Shown piece by piece: positions 8,123 through 17,296 of a stretch of DNA of 64,000 nt. The notes below the pieces were generated by a model, which was not told where the DNA came from, ran no database searches, and was given only the letters and a program-made list of their open reading frames with translations. A program made the translations under genes and the position numbers. The DNA comes from Sorangium cellulosum (lineage in GTDB: Bacteria > Myxococcota_A > Polyangia > Polyangiales > Polyangiaceae), in assembly GCF_002950945.1 (NCBI RefSeq), contig NZ_CP012673.1:13631501-13695500 (forward strand), read 5' to 3'. Positions within the stretch are counted from its first letter, which is position 1; every line of letters starts with the position of its first letter.

Positions 8123-11100
8123 TCAGGAGGCGCGGTCGCGCTGCTGGGCATGGCGGCGCCTGCGCAGCGCCGCGGAGACGGCGGTGAGCATCAGCAGGCC
8201 GAGCTCCACCGGCCCGCGCGGCGCGGGCGCCGCCGAGGTGGCGAGGTGGCAGCCGCCCAGGTCGACGTAACCGCCATCGGGCGGCGGCGGGACGCAGTCG
8301 CCATGGCCATTGCATACATAGCCGTCAGCGCAGTCGCTGACCGTCTCGCAGGGCGACGTCGGCTCCCCGGTGCGAGGGGAGCAGGCGTAGGGCTCGTACT
8401 CGGGGTGAATCGGCGTGCACACGCCGTCCACCGAGGCGCCGCGCGCTTGCGAGCACGCCTCGCAGAGGTAGACGTCGCAGCGCTGGTCGCAGCAGACGCC
8501 GTCGGTGCAGAAGCCGCTCTGACATTCGGCGGCCGTCGTGCAGCCGCCGCCGTTCGGCATCTTGCGGAACACCTCGACCCTGTCGAGCTCCACGTTATGG
8601 TAGATGTCGCCGGTGGTCGCGCCGCCGCCGGCGACGAGCACGCCGCCGTCATCCAGCAGCGTCGCGGTATGCGCGAACCGGGCGTTCAGCATGGAATCGA
8701 CAGAGGCCCACGTGCCCGCGGCGGGGTCGAACGCCTCGACGCTGTGGGGCTGGAGGGTCCAGCCCGTGATGTCGGCGCCGCCGACGGCGAGCACGATCCC
8801 GTCCGGCAGCAGCGTCATGCTGTGCCAGACGCGCGCGGCGCGCAGCGACGCGACCGGGAGCCACCTGCCCGAGTCCGGATCGAGCACCTCGGCGCTGTCG
8901 ATGACGCCTGCGGCGTTGTAGCCGCCGGCGACGAGCACCCGACCGTCGTTCAGCAGCGTCGCCGCGTGCCTGCTGCGGGCGGTGATCATGGGCTCGAGCG
9001 ATCGCCACGAGTCGGTGTCGGAGTCGAACACCTCCACGCTGGCGGTCGCCCCTTCGTCGTTGAAGCCGCCGGCGAGGAGCACCCGGCCGTCTCTCAGCAG
9101 CGTCGCCGTAGGAAAGGCCCGGGCGACGGACATGGGCGCGACGGGATCCCACGAGCCGGTGTCCGGGTCGAACGCCTCGACGCTGGCGAGGTGTTCTGTG
9201 AGGACGACATTACCGGCGCCGAGCTCCCGGCGGAGACCGCCGGCGACGAGCACCCGTCTGTTATTCATCCGCGTCGCCGTGTGCAACGTCCGGTCGGCGT
9301 GCATGTCCTCGACGGGCTGCCAAGCGCCGGAGGCCGGATCGAACACCTCGGCGCTGGCGGTCTGTGTGGTGCGGTCGGCGCCGTGCACGGTGCCGCCGGC
9401 GACGAGCACCCGCCCGTCGTCCAGCAGCGTCGCCGTCTGTTCGGCGCGGGCAACGCTCATCGACCCGACCGGCTGCCACGCGTTGGAGCCCGGATCGAAC
9501 ACCTCGGCGCTGACGAGATCCGTGATTTCACTCTTCCCTTCGTCGTTGAAACCGCCGGCGACGAGCACCCGCTTGTCGTCCAGCAGCGTCGCCGTGTGCC
9601 ACTTCCGAGCGACGTGCAGGCGCTCGAGGGGCAGCCACGTGCTGGAGGTCGGGTCGAACACCTCGGCGTTTTCGATCACGCCGTGGCCCAGACCGCCGGC
9701 GACGAGCACCTGACCGCCCTTCAGCAGCGTCGCGGTGTGCTCGGCGTGGGCGGTCTGCATGGGCGCGAGGGGCAGCCATGAACCGAATTCCGGGTCGAAC
9801 ACCTCGGCGCTGTCGAGAGCAATATACGACTCTGTCGGCAATGGCATTTCATAGCCGCCGACGGCGAGCACCCGGCCGTCCTCCAGCAGCGTCGCGGTGT
9901 GCCCGAAGCGGGCGTCGCTCAGGGGTTCGATGGGCTCCCAATTTCCGGAGACAGGATCGAACGCCTCGGCGCTGCTCGACGATCCGCCTTCGCTGGTGTA
10001 GCCGCCGGCGACGAGCACCCGGCCGTCCGGCAGCAGCGTCGCGCTGTGCGCGCGGCGGTGAGCGGTCATGGGCTCGGCGTCTGACCAGGTGTCGGACTCC
10101 GGGTCGAACAGCCCAGCGCTGGCGCTCTGGCCATCGGCGATCTCGCCGCCGGCGACGAGCACCCGGCCGTCTTCCAGCAGCGTCGCCGTGTGCCAGAACC
10201 GGGCAGCGCGCGGGTCCTCGATGAGCACCCATGTCCCGGACGCCGGGTCGAACACCTCGGCGCTGCCGATCGGCTGGCCACTGGAGTCCTGGCCGCCGAC
10301 GAGGAGGACCCGGCCGTCGTTCAGCAGCGTCGCCGTGTGCGAGGAGCGGCCTGTATCCATGTCGCCGACGGGCTGCCACTCACCCAGGTCCGGGTCGAAC
10401 ACCTCGGCGCTGGCGAACACGCCTTGACTCCCCTCGCCGCCCGCGACGAGCACCCGGCCGCCGCCGTCGAGCAGCGCCGTCGCGGTGTGGGCAGCGCGAA
10501 CGATGCTCATGCGCTCGGCGGGCGACCACGTCCCGGAGTCCAGATCGAACACCTCGGCGCTGTCGTGGAACAGTCCCGGCTCGGGACGGCCGCCGGTCAC
10601 GAGCACCCGCCCGTCCGGCAGCAGCGCGGCGGCGTGTGTGAACCGGGCGACGCTCATGCTTTGCTTGGGCTTCCACCGCGGATCGACCAGCACCGTCTCG
10701 CCTTCGGCCTCCACCCACAGCTCCAGCCGCTCGCCCCGGGCCACGAGCCGCGCCCCCACCGGCCTGCCTCCGGCCGCGTACGCCTCGGGCGCCGTCACGC
10801 GCAGCTGCGCCGCGCCCCGCGCGTCCGCGAGCTCCACGGCCTCGCCCTGCTGCCGCAGCGCCGCGCCCTGCACCTCCCAGACCGCCACCGGCGCGTCGCG
10901 CACCACCGCGCTCGCCTCCAGCAGCAGCCACTCCTCGTAGCCGTCCGAAAGCGCCGTCCAGAACGACGTCCCGCCGCGTCGCGTGTAGGTCACCGCGTTG
11001 TCCGCGACCTCCGCTTCCCCCGCCGCGTCGAGCTCCCGCACCGCCACCTCCGCGCCGTCCGCGAGCGCGAACCGGACCGCGCCCGCGCCGTCGCGCGGAA

Positions 11101-11362
11101 AACGCGGCGCCAGCCTGTCGGCGCCGGGCGTCTCGTCCTCCGCGTCGAGCGGCCGCGCCGCCTCGAACCCGTCGCCCGCCGCGGTGAACGCGCGCTGCCC
11201 GTCGAGGATCGCGGCCGCCTGCTCGGGGAACTGCCGCCGCAGCGCCCGCGCGTCCAGCCGATCGGCCGCCTCGCTGCAGCCGCACAGCGCCCCGAGCAGG
11301 CCTGCCCACACGAACCAAAGCGCCCACCAGCCAGGGGCGCGCGCCGGACCAGGAGTGACCAT
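8123..11362 (-). CDS. Kelch-repeat lipoprotein with MYXO-CTERM-type tail (copy B)
   Basis: A 1079-residue paralogue of the preceding gene with the same plan: lipoprotein signal ending LCGC, about 220-residue N-terminal domain, 14 kelch-like repeats, Cys-rich segment with 'CCDQRCDVYLCEAC', and GGC-hydrophobic-RRRR ending. The ATG at 11362 corresponds exactly to the start chosen for copy A and has the same AAAGGG ribosome site. Differences concentrate in the kelch blades; for example the sequence between blades 9 and 11 differs in length and charge. The two proteins are probably surface-exposed and may bind different partners. Function is unknown. Confidence 0.85.
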   Translation of the reverse strand: MVTPGPARAPGWWALWFVWAGLLGALCGCSEAADRLDARALRRQFPEQAAAILDGQRAFTAAGDGFEAARPLDAEDETPGADRLAPRFPRDGAGAVRFALADGAEVAVRELDAAGEAEVADNAVTYTRRGGTSFWTALSDGYEEWLLLEASAVVRDAPVAVWEVQGAALRQQGEAVELADARGAAQLRVTAPEAYAAGGRPVGARLVARGERLELWVEAEGETVLVDPRWKPKQSMSVARFTHAAALLPDGRVLVTGGRPEPGLFHDSAEVFDLDSGTWSPAERMSIVRAAHTATALLDGGGRVLVAGGEGSQGVFASAEVFDPDLGEWQPVGDMDTGRSSHTATLLNDGRVLLVGGQDSSGQPIGSAEVFDPASGTWVLIEDPRAARFWHTATLLEDGRVLVAGGEIADGQSASAGLFDPESDTWSDAEPMTAHRRAHSATLLPDGRVLVAGGYTSEGGSSSSAEAFDPVSGNWEPIEPLSDARFGHTATLLEDGRVLAVGGYEMPLPTESYIALDSAEVFDPEFGSWLPLAPMQTAHAEHTATLLKGGQVLVAGGLGHGVIENAEVFDPTSSTWLPLERLHVARKWHTATLLDDKRVLVAGGFNDEGKSEITDLVSAEVFDPGSNAWQPVGSMSVARAEQTATLLDDGRVLVAGGTVHGADRTTQTASAEVFDPASGAWQPVEDMHADRTLHTATRMNNRRVLVAGGLRRELGAGNVVLTEHLASVEAFDPDTGSWDPVAPMSVARAFPTATLLRDGRVLLAGGFNDEGATASVEVFDSDTDSWRSLEPMITARSRHAATLLNDGRVLVAGGYNAAGVIDSAEVLDPDSGRWLPVASLRAARVWHSMTLLPDGIVLAVGGADITGWTLQPHSVEAFDPAAGTWASVDSMLNARFAHTATLLDDGGVLVAGGGATTGDIYHNVELDRVEVFRKMPNGGGCTTAAECQSGFCTDGVCCDQRCDVYLCEACSQARGASVDGVCTPIHPEYEPYACSPRTGEPTSPCETVSDCADGYVCNGHGDCVPPPPDGGYVDLGGCHLATSAAPAPRGPVELGLLMLTAVSAALRRRRHAQQRDRAS

Positions 11363-11488
11363 GAAACCCTTTCTCTGCCTTCGTCGGTGAACCAGGAGGA
11401 GCGCCGGTCCCGGGCGACCCGCCGGGCTTGCGCGCGCGGCAGCATATCGCGCTCGGCCCCGGACTGAACCGCCTCGTGCGCGTCGGAG

Positions 11489-11541
11489 TGGCACGCTGGC
11501 ACGTGGCACGCTGGCACGCTGGCACGTGCCAGCGTGCCACC
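11489..11541. repeat. TGGCACG repeat cluster with perfect 26-bp palindrome
   Basis: Several copies of TGGCACGCTGGCACG follow one another. The stretch 11513-11538 is a perfect inverted repeat with no spacer: GGCACGCTGGCAC followed by its complement GTGCCAGCGTGCC. Related arrays occur at 52849-52883 and 55485-55582 in this window, always in intergenic DNA. Confidence 0.85.
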
Positions 11542-11778
11542 TCGCTGCGCGCGCCGGTCGACATGGAACCCAGGCGATCCGAGATCCCTTGAGTCCAGGC
11601 CGCGCGAGGGCTCCCTGACCACCGCGGGCTCGGTTGATGCAACGGAAGCGCGGCGAGGCCCGCCCGGCGGCGCCGAGGGCCGCGGCGCGACCGCGCTGGG
11701 CTCCGAGATCCATCGCAGTGACATGATCTTCCGCGTCGATGTCCGTCGACGCGCCGGCCAAGGCGGTCGGAGCATTTG

Positions 11779-11796
11779 CCCGGGAAAAGTCCCGGG
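11779..11796 (+). other. Hairpin just upstream of lipoprotein start
   Basis: CCCGGGA-AAAG-TCCCGGG forms a 7-bp stem with a 4-base loop, 18 bases before the ATG at 11815. It could end transcription entering from upstream or shape the 5' end of the mRNA; there is no T-run after it. Confidence 0.45.
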
Positions 11797-11814
11797 CTGG
11801 AATCGATAGGACCG

Positions 11815-12636
11815 ATGAAGCAGAGCACGTTCGTGACGATCTTTCCGCTGATGCTCGCGACAGCCTGCGGGGCCGCGGGGGAGCCGGACGACCAGGAGGC
11901 CGCCCCGGAGATCGCCGCTTCGCAGGAGGCGATCTCCCTCTCGCCCGACTTCGCCGCTCGGTACCTCGACTGCGAGGAGTTCGCCGGTGTGGGTCTCGCC
12001 CCCTTCGCCTCCGTGGCGTCGCTCGTGCCGGACGACTACGTCGTGATCGAGGCTGCCCCCGGGATGGCCATCGTGGTCGCCCAGGCGGCGGACTGCGCCG
12101 AGATCAGCGTGAATGGCCATCTCGCCCGGCCAGGCGTCTTCGCGCAGCTCGGCGTCGGCGTCGTCCCGCCGACGGGCACCGGGGATCGCAACTTCTACCA
12201 GATCGCGTTTGCGACCACCCACCCGAGCCTCGCCGCCCGCCTTCGCCTCCTCGGCGTGAACGCGCGCTACGCTCCTTTCATGTCGTACGAGATCACGAAC
12301 GTCTCGGGCACCCAGGCGGACCTCGGCATCTCCGTACCTCGCCCCGCGGGGCTCGCGTTCGATCTGAACGGCCCCATCACCCTGCCTGATGCTTCGGGGC
12401 CGTCGAGCCCGCCCACCACGTTCAACTACTGGCATCAATCAGCGTGGCACGGCAATATCCTCCAGGAGAACGCCGTCACCGGCATCCGCCTGGGAGAGGG
12501 GAGCGCCGTGACGCTCACGGCCGTGGGCGACGATCTCGAGGCGATCCTCGGCGGCACGACGCTGACCTTCCCGTTCTTCTCGAGCCCCGAGCTCTTCGAC
12601 GAAGCTGTGCTGACGGTCCAGACCGACGCGTTCTGA
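11815..12636 (+). CDS. Putative exported lipoprotein, unknown function
   Basis: A 273-residue protein not assigned to a family. The ATG at 11815 begins MKQSTFVTIFPLMLATAC, a short signal with a lipobox-like LATAC, and is preceded by an AGGA-type ribosome site. A longer frame opens at 11776 but would put 13 residues before the signal, so it is rejected. The mature part has an acidic N-terminal stretch, then a beta-rich body with few charged clusters ('VPDDYVVIEAAPGMAIVV', 'FNYWHQSAWHGNILQ'), and it ends in DEAVLTVQTDAF. No catalytic motif is evident. It converges on the nitrate reductase gene with only about 60 bases between stops. Confidence 0.75.
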   Translation: MKQSTFVTIFPLMLATACGAAGEPDDQEAAPEIAASQEAISLSPDFAARYLDCEEFAGVGLAPFASVASLVPDDYVVIEAAPGMAIVVAQAADCAEISVNGHLARPGVFAQLGVGVVPPTGTGDRNFYQIAFATTHPSLAARLRLLGVNARYAPFMSYEITNVSGTQADLGISVPRPAGLAFDLNGPITLPDASGPSSPPTTFNYWHQSAWHGNILQENAVTGIRLGEGSAVTLTAVGDDLEAILGGTTLTFPFFSSPELFDEAVLTVQTDAF

Positions 12637-12675
12637 CCTGCCCAGGCGCGGCGGGCGCCGCGCGATCGAACCCTG

Positions 12676-12699
12676 AGCGGGCAGGCCCCCGGGCCCGCT
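12676..12699. terminator. Possible bidirectional terminator hairpin
   Basis: AGCGGGC and GCCCGCT form a 7-bp stem around a 10-base loop, between the convergent stops of the lipoprotein gene and the nitrate reductase gene (it touches the latter's stop codon). There is no T-tract, which is common in such GC-rich genomes, so this is only a candidate. Confidence 0.35.
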
Positions 12700-14935
12700 A
12701 CCCGCGATCGTCCTCGCGCCGCACCTTCACCGCGCACGCCTTGTACGACGGCTGCCGCGAGTACTGATCGAACGACGGGAACGTCAGCTTGTTCGTCACC
12801 TCGTAGTGCATCGGGATGAAGACCTCCCCCGGCTGCACCGAGTTCGTGACGAACGCCCGCGCCTTGATCTCCGCCCGCCGCGACGCGACGACCACCCATT
12901 CGTTCGCCGTGATCCCGAGCTTCTTCGCGTCCACCGGGCTGATCTCCATGTAGATCTCCTTCGGATAGAGCCGCTGCAGCACCGGGGACTTCTTGGTCCG
13001 CGTCTGCGTGTGCCACTGGCTGGAGCTCCCTCGCCCGGTGAGCAGCGTGAACGGATACTGCTCGTCGGTCGGCTCCGGCAGCGGGCGGGGCGGCTGGAAC
13101 GCGAACTTCGCCTTCTGATCCGGCCGGTAGAACTGGCCATCTTCGAACAGCCGCCGCTCGTTCGACTCGTAGGTCGCGCCCTCCGGGTACGGCCACTGGA
13201 CGCCCCCGCGCTCGTCGAGCATCGCGTAGTCCTCGATGCCGGTGATGTCGCACGGCTGCCCCTTCGAGACCCGCTTCAGGATCTGGAAGACGGCCTCGGG
13301 GCTCTTCCACTCCTTGAACAGGTCGCCGCAGCCCCAGTACTGGGCGATCAGCTGGAAGATGGAGAAGTCCGCCAGCGCCTGCCCGGGGGCGCGCGCCACC
13401 TTCTTCACGAGGCCGATCCGCCGCTCCGAGTTGATGAAGGTGCCCTCCTTCTCGGCCCACGACGCCGCCGGGAGCACGAGGTGCGCGCGCTCCGCCGTCT
13501 CGGTCGTGGCGTACATGTCCTGCACCACGAGGAAATCGAGCCGGCCGAGCAGCTCGTGCAGATCCTCCTGGTTGATCCACGAGTGCGCCGGGTTCGTCGC
13601 GATGATCCAGAGCCCCTTGATCTTCCCCTTCAGGATGCCCTCGATGATCTGGTCGTACGCCAGGCTGTTCCGGGTCGGGATGTTCTCCTCGGGGATGCCG
13701 AGGATGCCGGCGATCTTCCTCCGGTGCTCCTCCTTCGTGAAATCGTGCCCGCCGAGCAGGTTCGTCGTGTTGCTGAACATGCGCGAGCCCATCGCGTTGC
13801 ACTGGCCGGTGATCGAGTTCGCCCCGGTGCCAGGCCGGCCGATGTTCCCCGTCATCAGCGCCAGGTTGATGATCGCCTGCGCGACCCGCACGCCCTCGTG
13901 GCTCTGGTTGACGCCCATGGTCCACCAGAACGACACCCGCTTTCCGTTATGGATCTTCTCCGCGAACGTGGAGAGCTGCGCCTCGCTGAGGCCCGTCGCC
14001 TCGGAGACCCGGGCGGGCGTGAAGCCCTCGACGTGCGCCTTGAACTCCTCGAAATCGACGGTGTGCGCGCGGATGAACTCCTCGTCGATCCACCCGCGCT
14101 GGATGAGGAGGTGCGCGACGCCGTAGAGCAGCGTCAGATCCGATTTCGGCTTCAGCGCATAATGCGCCGTGGCCGCCGTCGCCGTCTCGGTCTTGCGCGG
14201 ATCCACGACGATGATCTCGGGGCGGTTCTTGTTCTTGAGCAGCCGCTCCCACATGATGGGGTGGGCGATGCAGAGGTTCGAGCCGACGAGCACCACGACG
14301 TCGGACTCCTCGAAGTCGCGGTACGTGTACGGCGGCGCGTCGAACCCGAACGACTCCTTGTAGGCGACCACGGACGTCGCCATGCACTGGCGGGTGTTGC
14401 CGTCCCCGTGCAGGAGGCCCATCCCGAACTTCGCGAGCGCGCCCAGGAGGGCCATCTCCTCGCTGACGATCTGCCCGGTGCTGATGAAGGCCACCGACTC
14501 CTTCCCGTGCGCCGCCTGGATCGCCTTGAACCGGTCGCAGAAGGTGCGGAGCGCGACGTCCCAGTCGACGGGCTCCAGCTTGCCGCGGGAGCTCCGGAGG
14601 AGCGGCGTCGTCGCGCGGTCGCTCGCCCGGAGCGGCGCGAGCGCCTCCCACCCCTTCGGGCACGCCATCCCGAGGTTCACGGGATAATCGGTGTTCGGCG
14701 AGAGGTTGATCGCCTCCCCGTTCTTCAGGTGGACGTTCAGCCCGCAGCCGGTCGAGCAGAAGCCGCACACCACCGTGGTGGTCTGATCCGGCTTCAGCCG
14801 CGCGGGCACCCTCCCCAGGCCGAACTCGCCGGGCGCGAGCAGCAGATCGCGCGTCAGCGGCCCGTTCCGCTGGAGGAGGAGGTTGTCGCTCCCCTTGTTC
14901 TCCGGAGACGTCCCTTTGGTGCGGATGGTGCTCAT
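12698..14935 (-). CDS. nasA: Molybdopterin nitrate reductase, assimilatory type
   Basis: A 745-residue molybdopterin oxidoreductase of the Nas/Nap group. It would reduce nitrate to nitrite using a bis-MGD molybdenum centre and one [4Fe-4S] cluster. The cluster ligands are visible as C57-x2-C60-x3-C64-x27-C92 ('[10 protein letters not shown]' ... 'ACPKGWE'). Other family blocks include '[29 protein letters not shown]', '[24 protein letters not shown]' and '[19 protein letters not shown]' in the C-terminal MGD-binding domain. There is no twin-arginine signal, so the active site is probably cytoplasmic, as expected for assimilation. The start ATG overlaps the stop of the upstream Fe-S/membrane gene by one base (TGATG), so the two are translationally coupled. 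It is the last gene of the nirB-nirD-dmsBC-nasA unit. Confidence 0.9.
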   Translation of the reverse strand: MSTIRTKGTSPENKGSDNLLLQRNGPLTRDLLLAPGEFGLGRVPARLKPDQTTTVVCGFCSTGCGLNVHLKNGEAINLSPNTDYPVNLGMACPKGWEALAPLRASDRATTPLLRSSRGKLEPVDWDVALRTFCDRFKAIQAAHGKESVAFISTGQIVSEEMALLGALAKFGMGLLHGDGNTRQCMATSVVAYKESFGFDAPPYTYRDFEESDVVVLVGSNLCIAHPIMWERLLKNKNRPEIIVVDPRKTETATAATAHYALKPKSDLTLLYGVAHLLIQRGWIDEEFIRAHTVDFEEFKAHVEGFTPARVSEATGLSEAQLSTFAEKIHNGKRVSFWWTMGVNQSHEGVRVAQAIINLALMTGNIGRPGTGANSITGQCNAMGSRMFSNTTNLLGGHDFTKEEHRRKIAGILGIPEENIPTRNSLAYDQIIEGILKGKIKGLWIIATNPAHSWINQEDLHELLGRLDFLVVQDMYATTETAERAHLVLPAASWAEKEGTFINSERRIGLVKKVARAPGQALADFSIFQLIAQYWGCGDLFKEWKSPEAVFQILKRVSKGQPCDITGIEDYAMLDERGGVQWPYPEGATYESNERRLFEDGQFYRPDQKAKFAFQPPRPLPEPTDEQYPFTLLTGRGSSSQWHTQTRTKKSPVLQRLYPKEIYMEISPVDAKKLGITANEWVVVASRRAEIKARAFVTNSVQPGEVFIPMHYEVTNKLTFPSFDQYSRQPSYKACAVKVRREDDRG

Positions 14936-16668
14936 CAGGAGAGCCCTCCTGGCATCTTGGAAGCCGGCGCCGCGGCGAAGAAGAGGTATCGCTCGAAGAG
15001 CTCGCCCGCGAGGCAGAGCAGGAAGGCGAGGGCCGCCGCGCTCATCAGGACGTTCGCGCTCGCGCCGCTCGCGGGCGTCGCGAGCAGGGAGAGCCCCGGA
15101 AGGACGATGCCGCCGAGCGCCCCGCTCGCGAAGCGCAGGCCCGTCGCGTCCCTCAGCTCACCGGCCATCAGGATCGCGCTGCGCTTGAGCTGCGAGTCCC
15201 GCCGCCTCCGGAGGTGCCGGAACATCGACAGCTCCGAGACCAGCTTGAGCGCCGTCGCCGCGCAGAGGAGCCCGCACAGCGAGCGGAAGGCGGCCGTCGA
15301 GAGCAGCGACGCGGGGTCGCCGCTCGAGAGCACCGCGACCATCAGGATCGTCGAGCACCCGAGGATCGCCGAGGTCATGCCGAACTTGAAGCCGGTCAAG
15401 GCCCCTCGCCAGTGCTCCCGCTGCGTCGCGGCGTAGACCATCACCGAGCAGAACACGCCGAGGAGCCCGGTCGCCGCGACCGCGTACGAGAGCGGCGACT
15501 GCAGGTACCGGAGCGGCAGGAGCGGCGCGAGCGCCGGGACCGACTCGACGAAGAACGAGGCGGCGTAGGCCGTGCCGGCCCCCGCGAACAGCGAGAACCC
15601 GATGATCTCCCGGCTGAGCCAGGACGTCTTGAGCCCGAGGAAGGCCCGGAACGCGAACTGCGGGCGCCCCAGGTGGAGCAGGCTCGCCCCCAGCGCCGCG
15701 AGCCCGAAGACGAGCGCGAAGACGGCGCTGTGCCCGCCGAAGTCCTGGGTCGCCTGCTCCCCGAGGTACTTGTTCAGGCCGAGGCTCACGCAGAACGCGC
15801 CCACCGAGAGCTGGGTCAAGACGAGCATCGCGACGAGCGGAGGGTGCGAGTGCTCCCGGTTCACCTGGTAGAAGTCCGCGGGGAGCATGTTGCGCGGGAG
15901 CGACTTCTTCGTCTTGTAGTTGGTCGTCGGGATCGTGTACTCCGGCGACGCCGCGCCGGGCACGAAGACGTTCGCCTGGCTCTCCTGCACCGCGGCCGTC
16001 TGATCCACGATCGCGATCCGGATCGCCTCGTTGGGGCACGCCTGCACGCACGCCGGGGCCTCGCCGTTCGACAGCCGATCCGTGCACATGTCGCACTTGC
16101 GCACGATCCCCCGCTCCGGGTTGTACTTCGGAGCGTCGTAGGGGCACATCAGGATGCAGTACTGGCAGCCGATGCACTGGTCATCCAGGTGCTTGACGAT
16201 GCCGGTGACCGGGTCCTTCTCGTACGCCTTGACGGGACACCCCGTCATGCAGGCGGGATCGAGGCAATGGTGGCACGCCGTGGTCACGTGCTGCTGCGCG
16301 GGCGCCTGGGGCGTGCCGCCGTGCAGGAGGCCGACCGACCGCCACACCTCGTTCTCGTCGAGCCCGTTCAGGCTGTGGCAGGCCGTGACACACGCCTTGC
16401 AGGCCGTGCAGGCGTCGAGGTCGACCTCGAAGGCGTACTGCTGCCCCGGCTTCGGCTTCTCGGTGGGGATGAGGTCGCGGTAGTACTTGGACTGGGCCGG
16501 GAGCGCGTGCTCCTCGTGCAGCCGCGCGAACTTCTCGACCGCGGTGAGCTTCTGCTGCTCGGCCAGGAGCGACTGCAGCAGGCTCTTGTTGCCGTCCTGG
16601 ATCTTGGGGGGCGAGTTGTTGACGATCGGTAACCGAAAGTGAGTGTCCGACACCTTTGCAACGCTCAT
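14935..16668 (-). CDS. Fused DmsB-like four-cluster ferredoxin and DmsC-like membrane anchor
   Basis: A 577-residue fusion. Residues about 85-215 hold four cysteine groups typical of DmsB-type electron-transfer subunits: C87-x2-C-x2-C-x3-C, then '[13 protein letters not shown]', '[11 protein letters not shown]' and 'CDMC...CVQAC', enough for four [4Fe-4S] clusters. From about residue 275 the protein becomes a chain of roughly eight hydrophobic helices resembling DmsC/YnfH anchors, which bind quinol. In most complexes B and C are separate chains; here they are one. It lies immediately upstream of, and overlaps, the nitrate reductase gene and very probably supplies electrons to it from the quinol pool. 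ATG at 16668 follows an AGGA-type ribosome site. Confidence 0.88.
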   Translation of the reverse strand: MSVAKVSDTHFRLPIVNNSPPKIQDGNKSLLQSLLAEQQKLTAVEKFARLHEEHALPAQSKYYRDLIPTEKPKPGQQYAFEVDLDACTACKACVTACHSLNGLDENEVWRSVGLLHGGTPQAPAQQHVTTACHHCLDPACMTGCPVKAYEKDPVTGIVKHLDDQCIGCQYCILMCPYDAPKYNPERGIVRKCDMCTDRLSNGEAPACVQACPNEAIRIAIVDQTAAVQESQANVFVPGAASPEYTIPTTNYKTKKSLPRNMLPADFYQVNREHSHPPLVAMLVLTQLSVGAFCVSLGLNKYLGEQATQDFGGHSAVFALVFGLAALGASLLHLGRPQFAFRAFLGLKTSWLSREIIGFSLFAGAGTAYAASFFVESVPALAPLLPLRYLQSPLSYAVAATGLLGVFCSVMVYAATQREHWRGALTGFKFGMTSAILGCSTILMVAVLSSGDPASLLSTAAFRSLCGLLCAATALKLVSELSMFRHLRRRRDSQLKRSAILMAGELRDATGLRFASGALGGIVLPGLSLLATPASGASANVLMSAAALAFLLCLAGELFERYLFFAAAPASKMPGGLS

Positions 16669-16716
16669 CGAGGATCCTGTCTACCCTGCGCGGAAGCCGA
16701 GACCGGAGAACTTCAG

Positions 16717-16777
16717 GAGACGCGCCGTGAACGACGGCGCGTCAAGCACCACGAGACGCGCCGTGAACGACGGCGCG
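16717..16777. repeat. Two tandem identical hairpins in the nirD-dmsBC spacer
   Basis: A 25-base sequence starting GAGACGCGCCGTGAACGACG occurs twice, at 16717-16741 and 16753-16777, with a 36-base period. Each can fold into a stem of 8-9 bp (ACGCGCCGT/ACGGCGCGT) with a 5-base loop. They lie in the roughly 155-base gap between nirD and the Fe-S/membrane gene and would be in the operon mRNA. They could stabilise upstream mRNA or attenuate the downstream genes. Confidence 0.85.
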
Positions 16778-16823
16778 CCGGACGTCAGGACGAATGCGGC
16801 GCTGCCCCCCGAGCGCATGTCGG

Positions 16824-17225
16824 TCAGCTCGCCTGTGCGCCGGCTTGCGGCGGCACGAGGACCTCGACCCGCCCGCCCCGGACCCGGACGGCGTACACCG
16901 GGAGGCGCACCTCCGGGTCGTCCAGGCACTGCCCGGTGCGCAGGTCGAAATTCTGCTTGTAGATCGGCGAGGCGATCTTCGGGACGCCGCCCTTGTCGCC
17001 GACGATGCCGCGGGAGATGACGAACGCCTTGCTGAACGGGTCGAAGTTGCTGACCGCGTAGAGCTCCTCGCCCTCGCCGACCCGGACCACGGCGATCTGG
17101 CGCTTCCCCACCAGGGCGCAGACCCCGGTGTTCGGGATGATGTCCTCGAGGCCGCAGACATCGATCCAGCTGTGGGTCACGTTCTCGCTCCGAGGCGCCC
17201 CCGGAGGCAGCCCGTTCATGGCCAT
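16824..17225 (-). CDS. nirD: Nitrite reductase small subunit NirD
   Basis: A 133-residue Rieske-like protein of the NirD family, the small subunit of NAD(P)H-dependent assimilatory nitrite reductase. Typical blocks are 'WIDVCGLEDIIPNTGVCALVGKRQIAVVRVGEGEELYAVSNFDPFSKAFVISRGIVGDKGGVPKIASPIYKQ', split here only by natural loops, and 'FDLRTGQCLDDPEVRLPVYAVRVRGG'. As in true NirD, the Rieske cluster ligands are absent. The ATG at 17225 has GGGG seven bases upstream; an in-frame ATG at 17231 is possible but too close to that site. It follows nirB by about 70 bases in the same operon. Confidence 0.9.
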   Translation of the reverse strand: MAMNGLPPGAPRSENVTHSWIDVCGLEDIIPNTGVCALVGKRQIAVVRVGEGEELYAVSNFDPFSKAFVISRGIVGDKGGVPKIASPIYKQNFDLRTGQCLDDPEVRLPVYAVRVRGGRVEVLVPPQAGAQAS

Positions 17226-17296
17226 GGTCATACCCCTTCGACCGATCCTTTCGTCCTGTGGCTCTTGCCGCAAAAGAGAACCTGCGTCGCCGGGCA

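Larger units (their letters stand above)
4695..11450. repeat. 3.3-kb tandem gene duplication (kelch genes)
   Basis: Copy A spans about 4695-7999 and copy B about 8122-11450. Similarity starts at the stop codons (GTCAGGAGGCGCGGTCGCGC in both) and runs past the start codons into about 90 bases of shared upstream DNA, ending at GCATATCGC in each. The promoter-proximal region was therefore duplicated with the gene. The first 220 and last 120 codons are nearly identical, while the kelch repeats between them have diverged noticeably more. Confidence 0.9.
11363..11814. other. Intergenic region with duplicated leader and palindromic repeats
   Basis: The first 90 bases are the leader of kelch copy B, shared with copy A. 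Next comes a TGGCACG-type repeat cluster (11489-11541), and then about 240 bases with no convincing gene. A short hairpin sits at 11779-11796, just before the gene at 11815. Confidence 0.6.

Noticed and set aside
16717-16777. ANTAR (NasR-type) antiterminator element
   Set aside because: Two stem-loops are present, but the loops are GAACG/CGTTC and lack the A1/G4 hexaloop pattern; no ANTAR protein gene is in the window.
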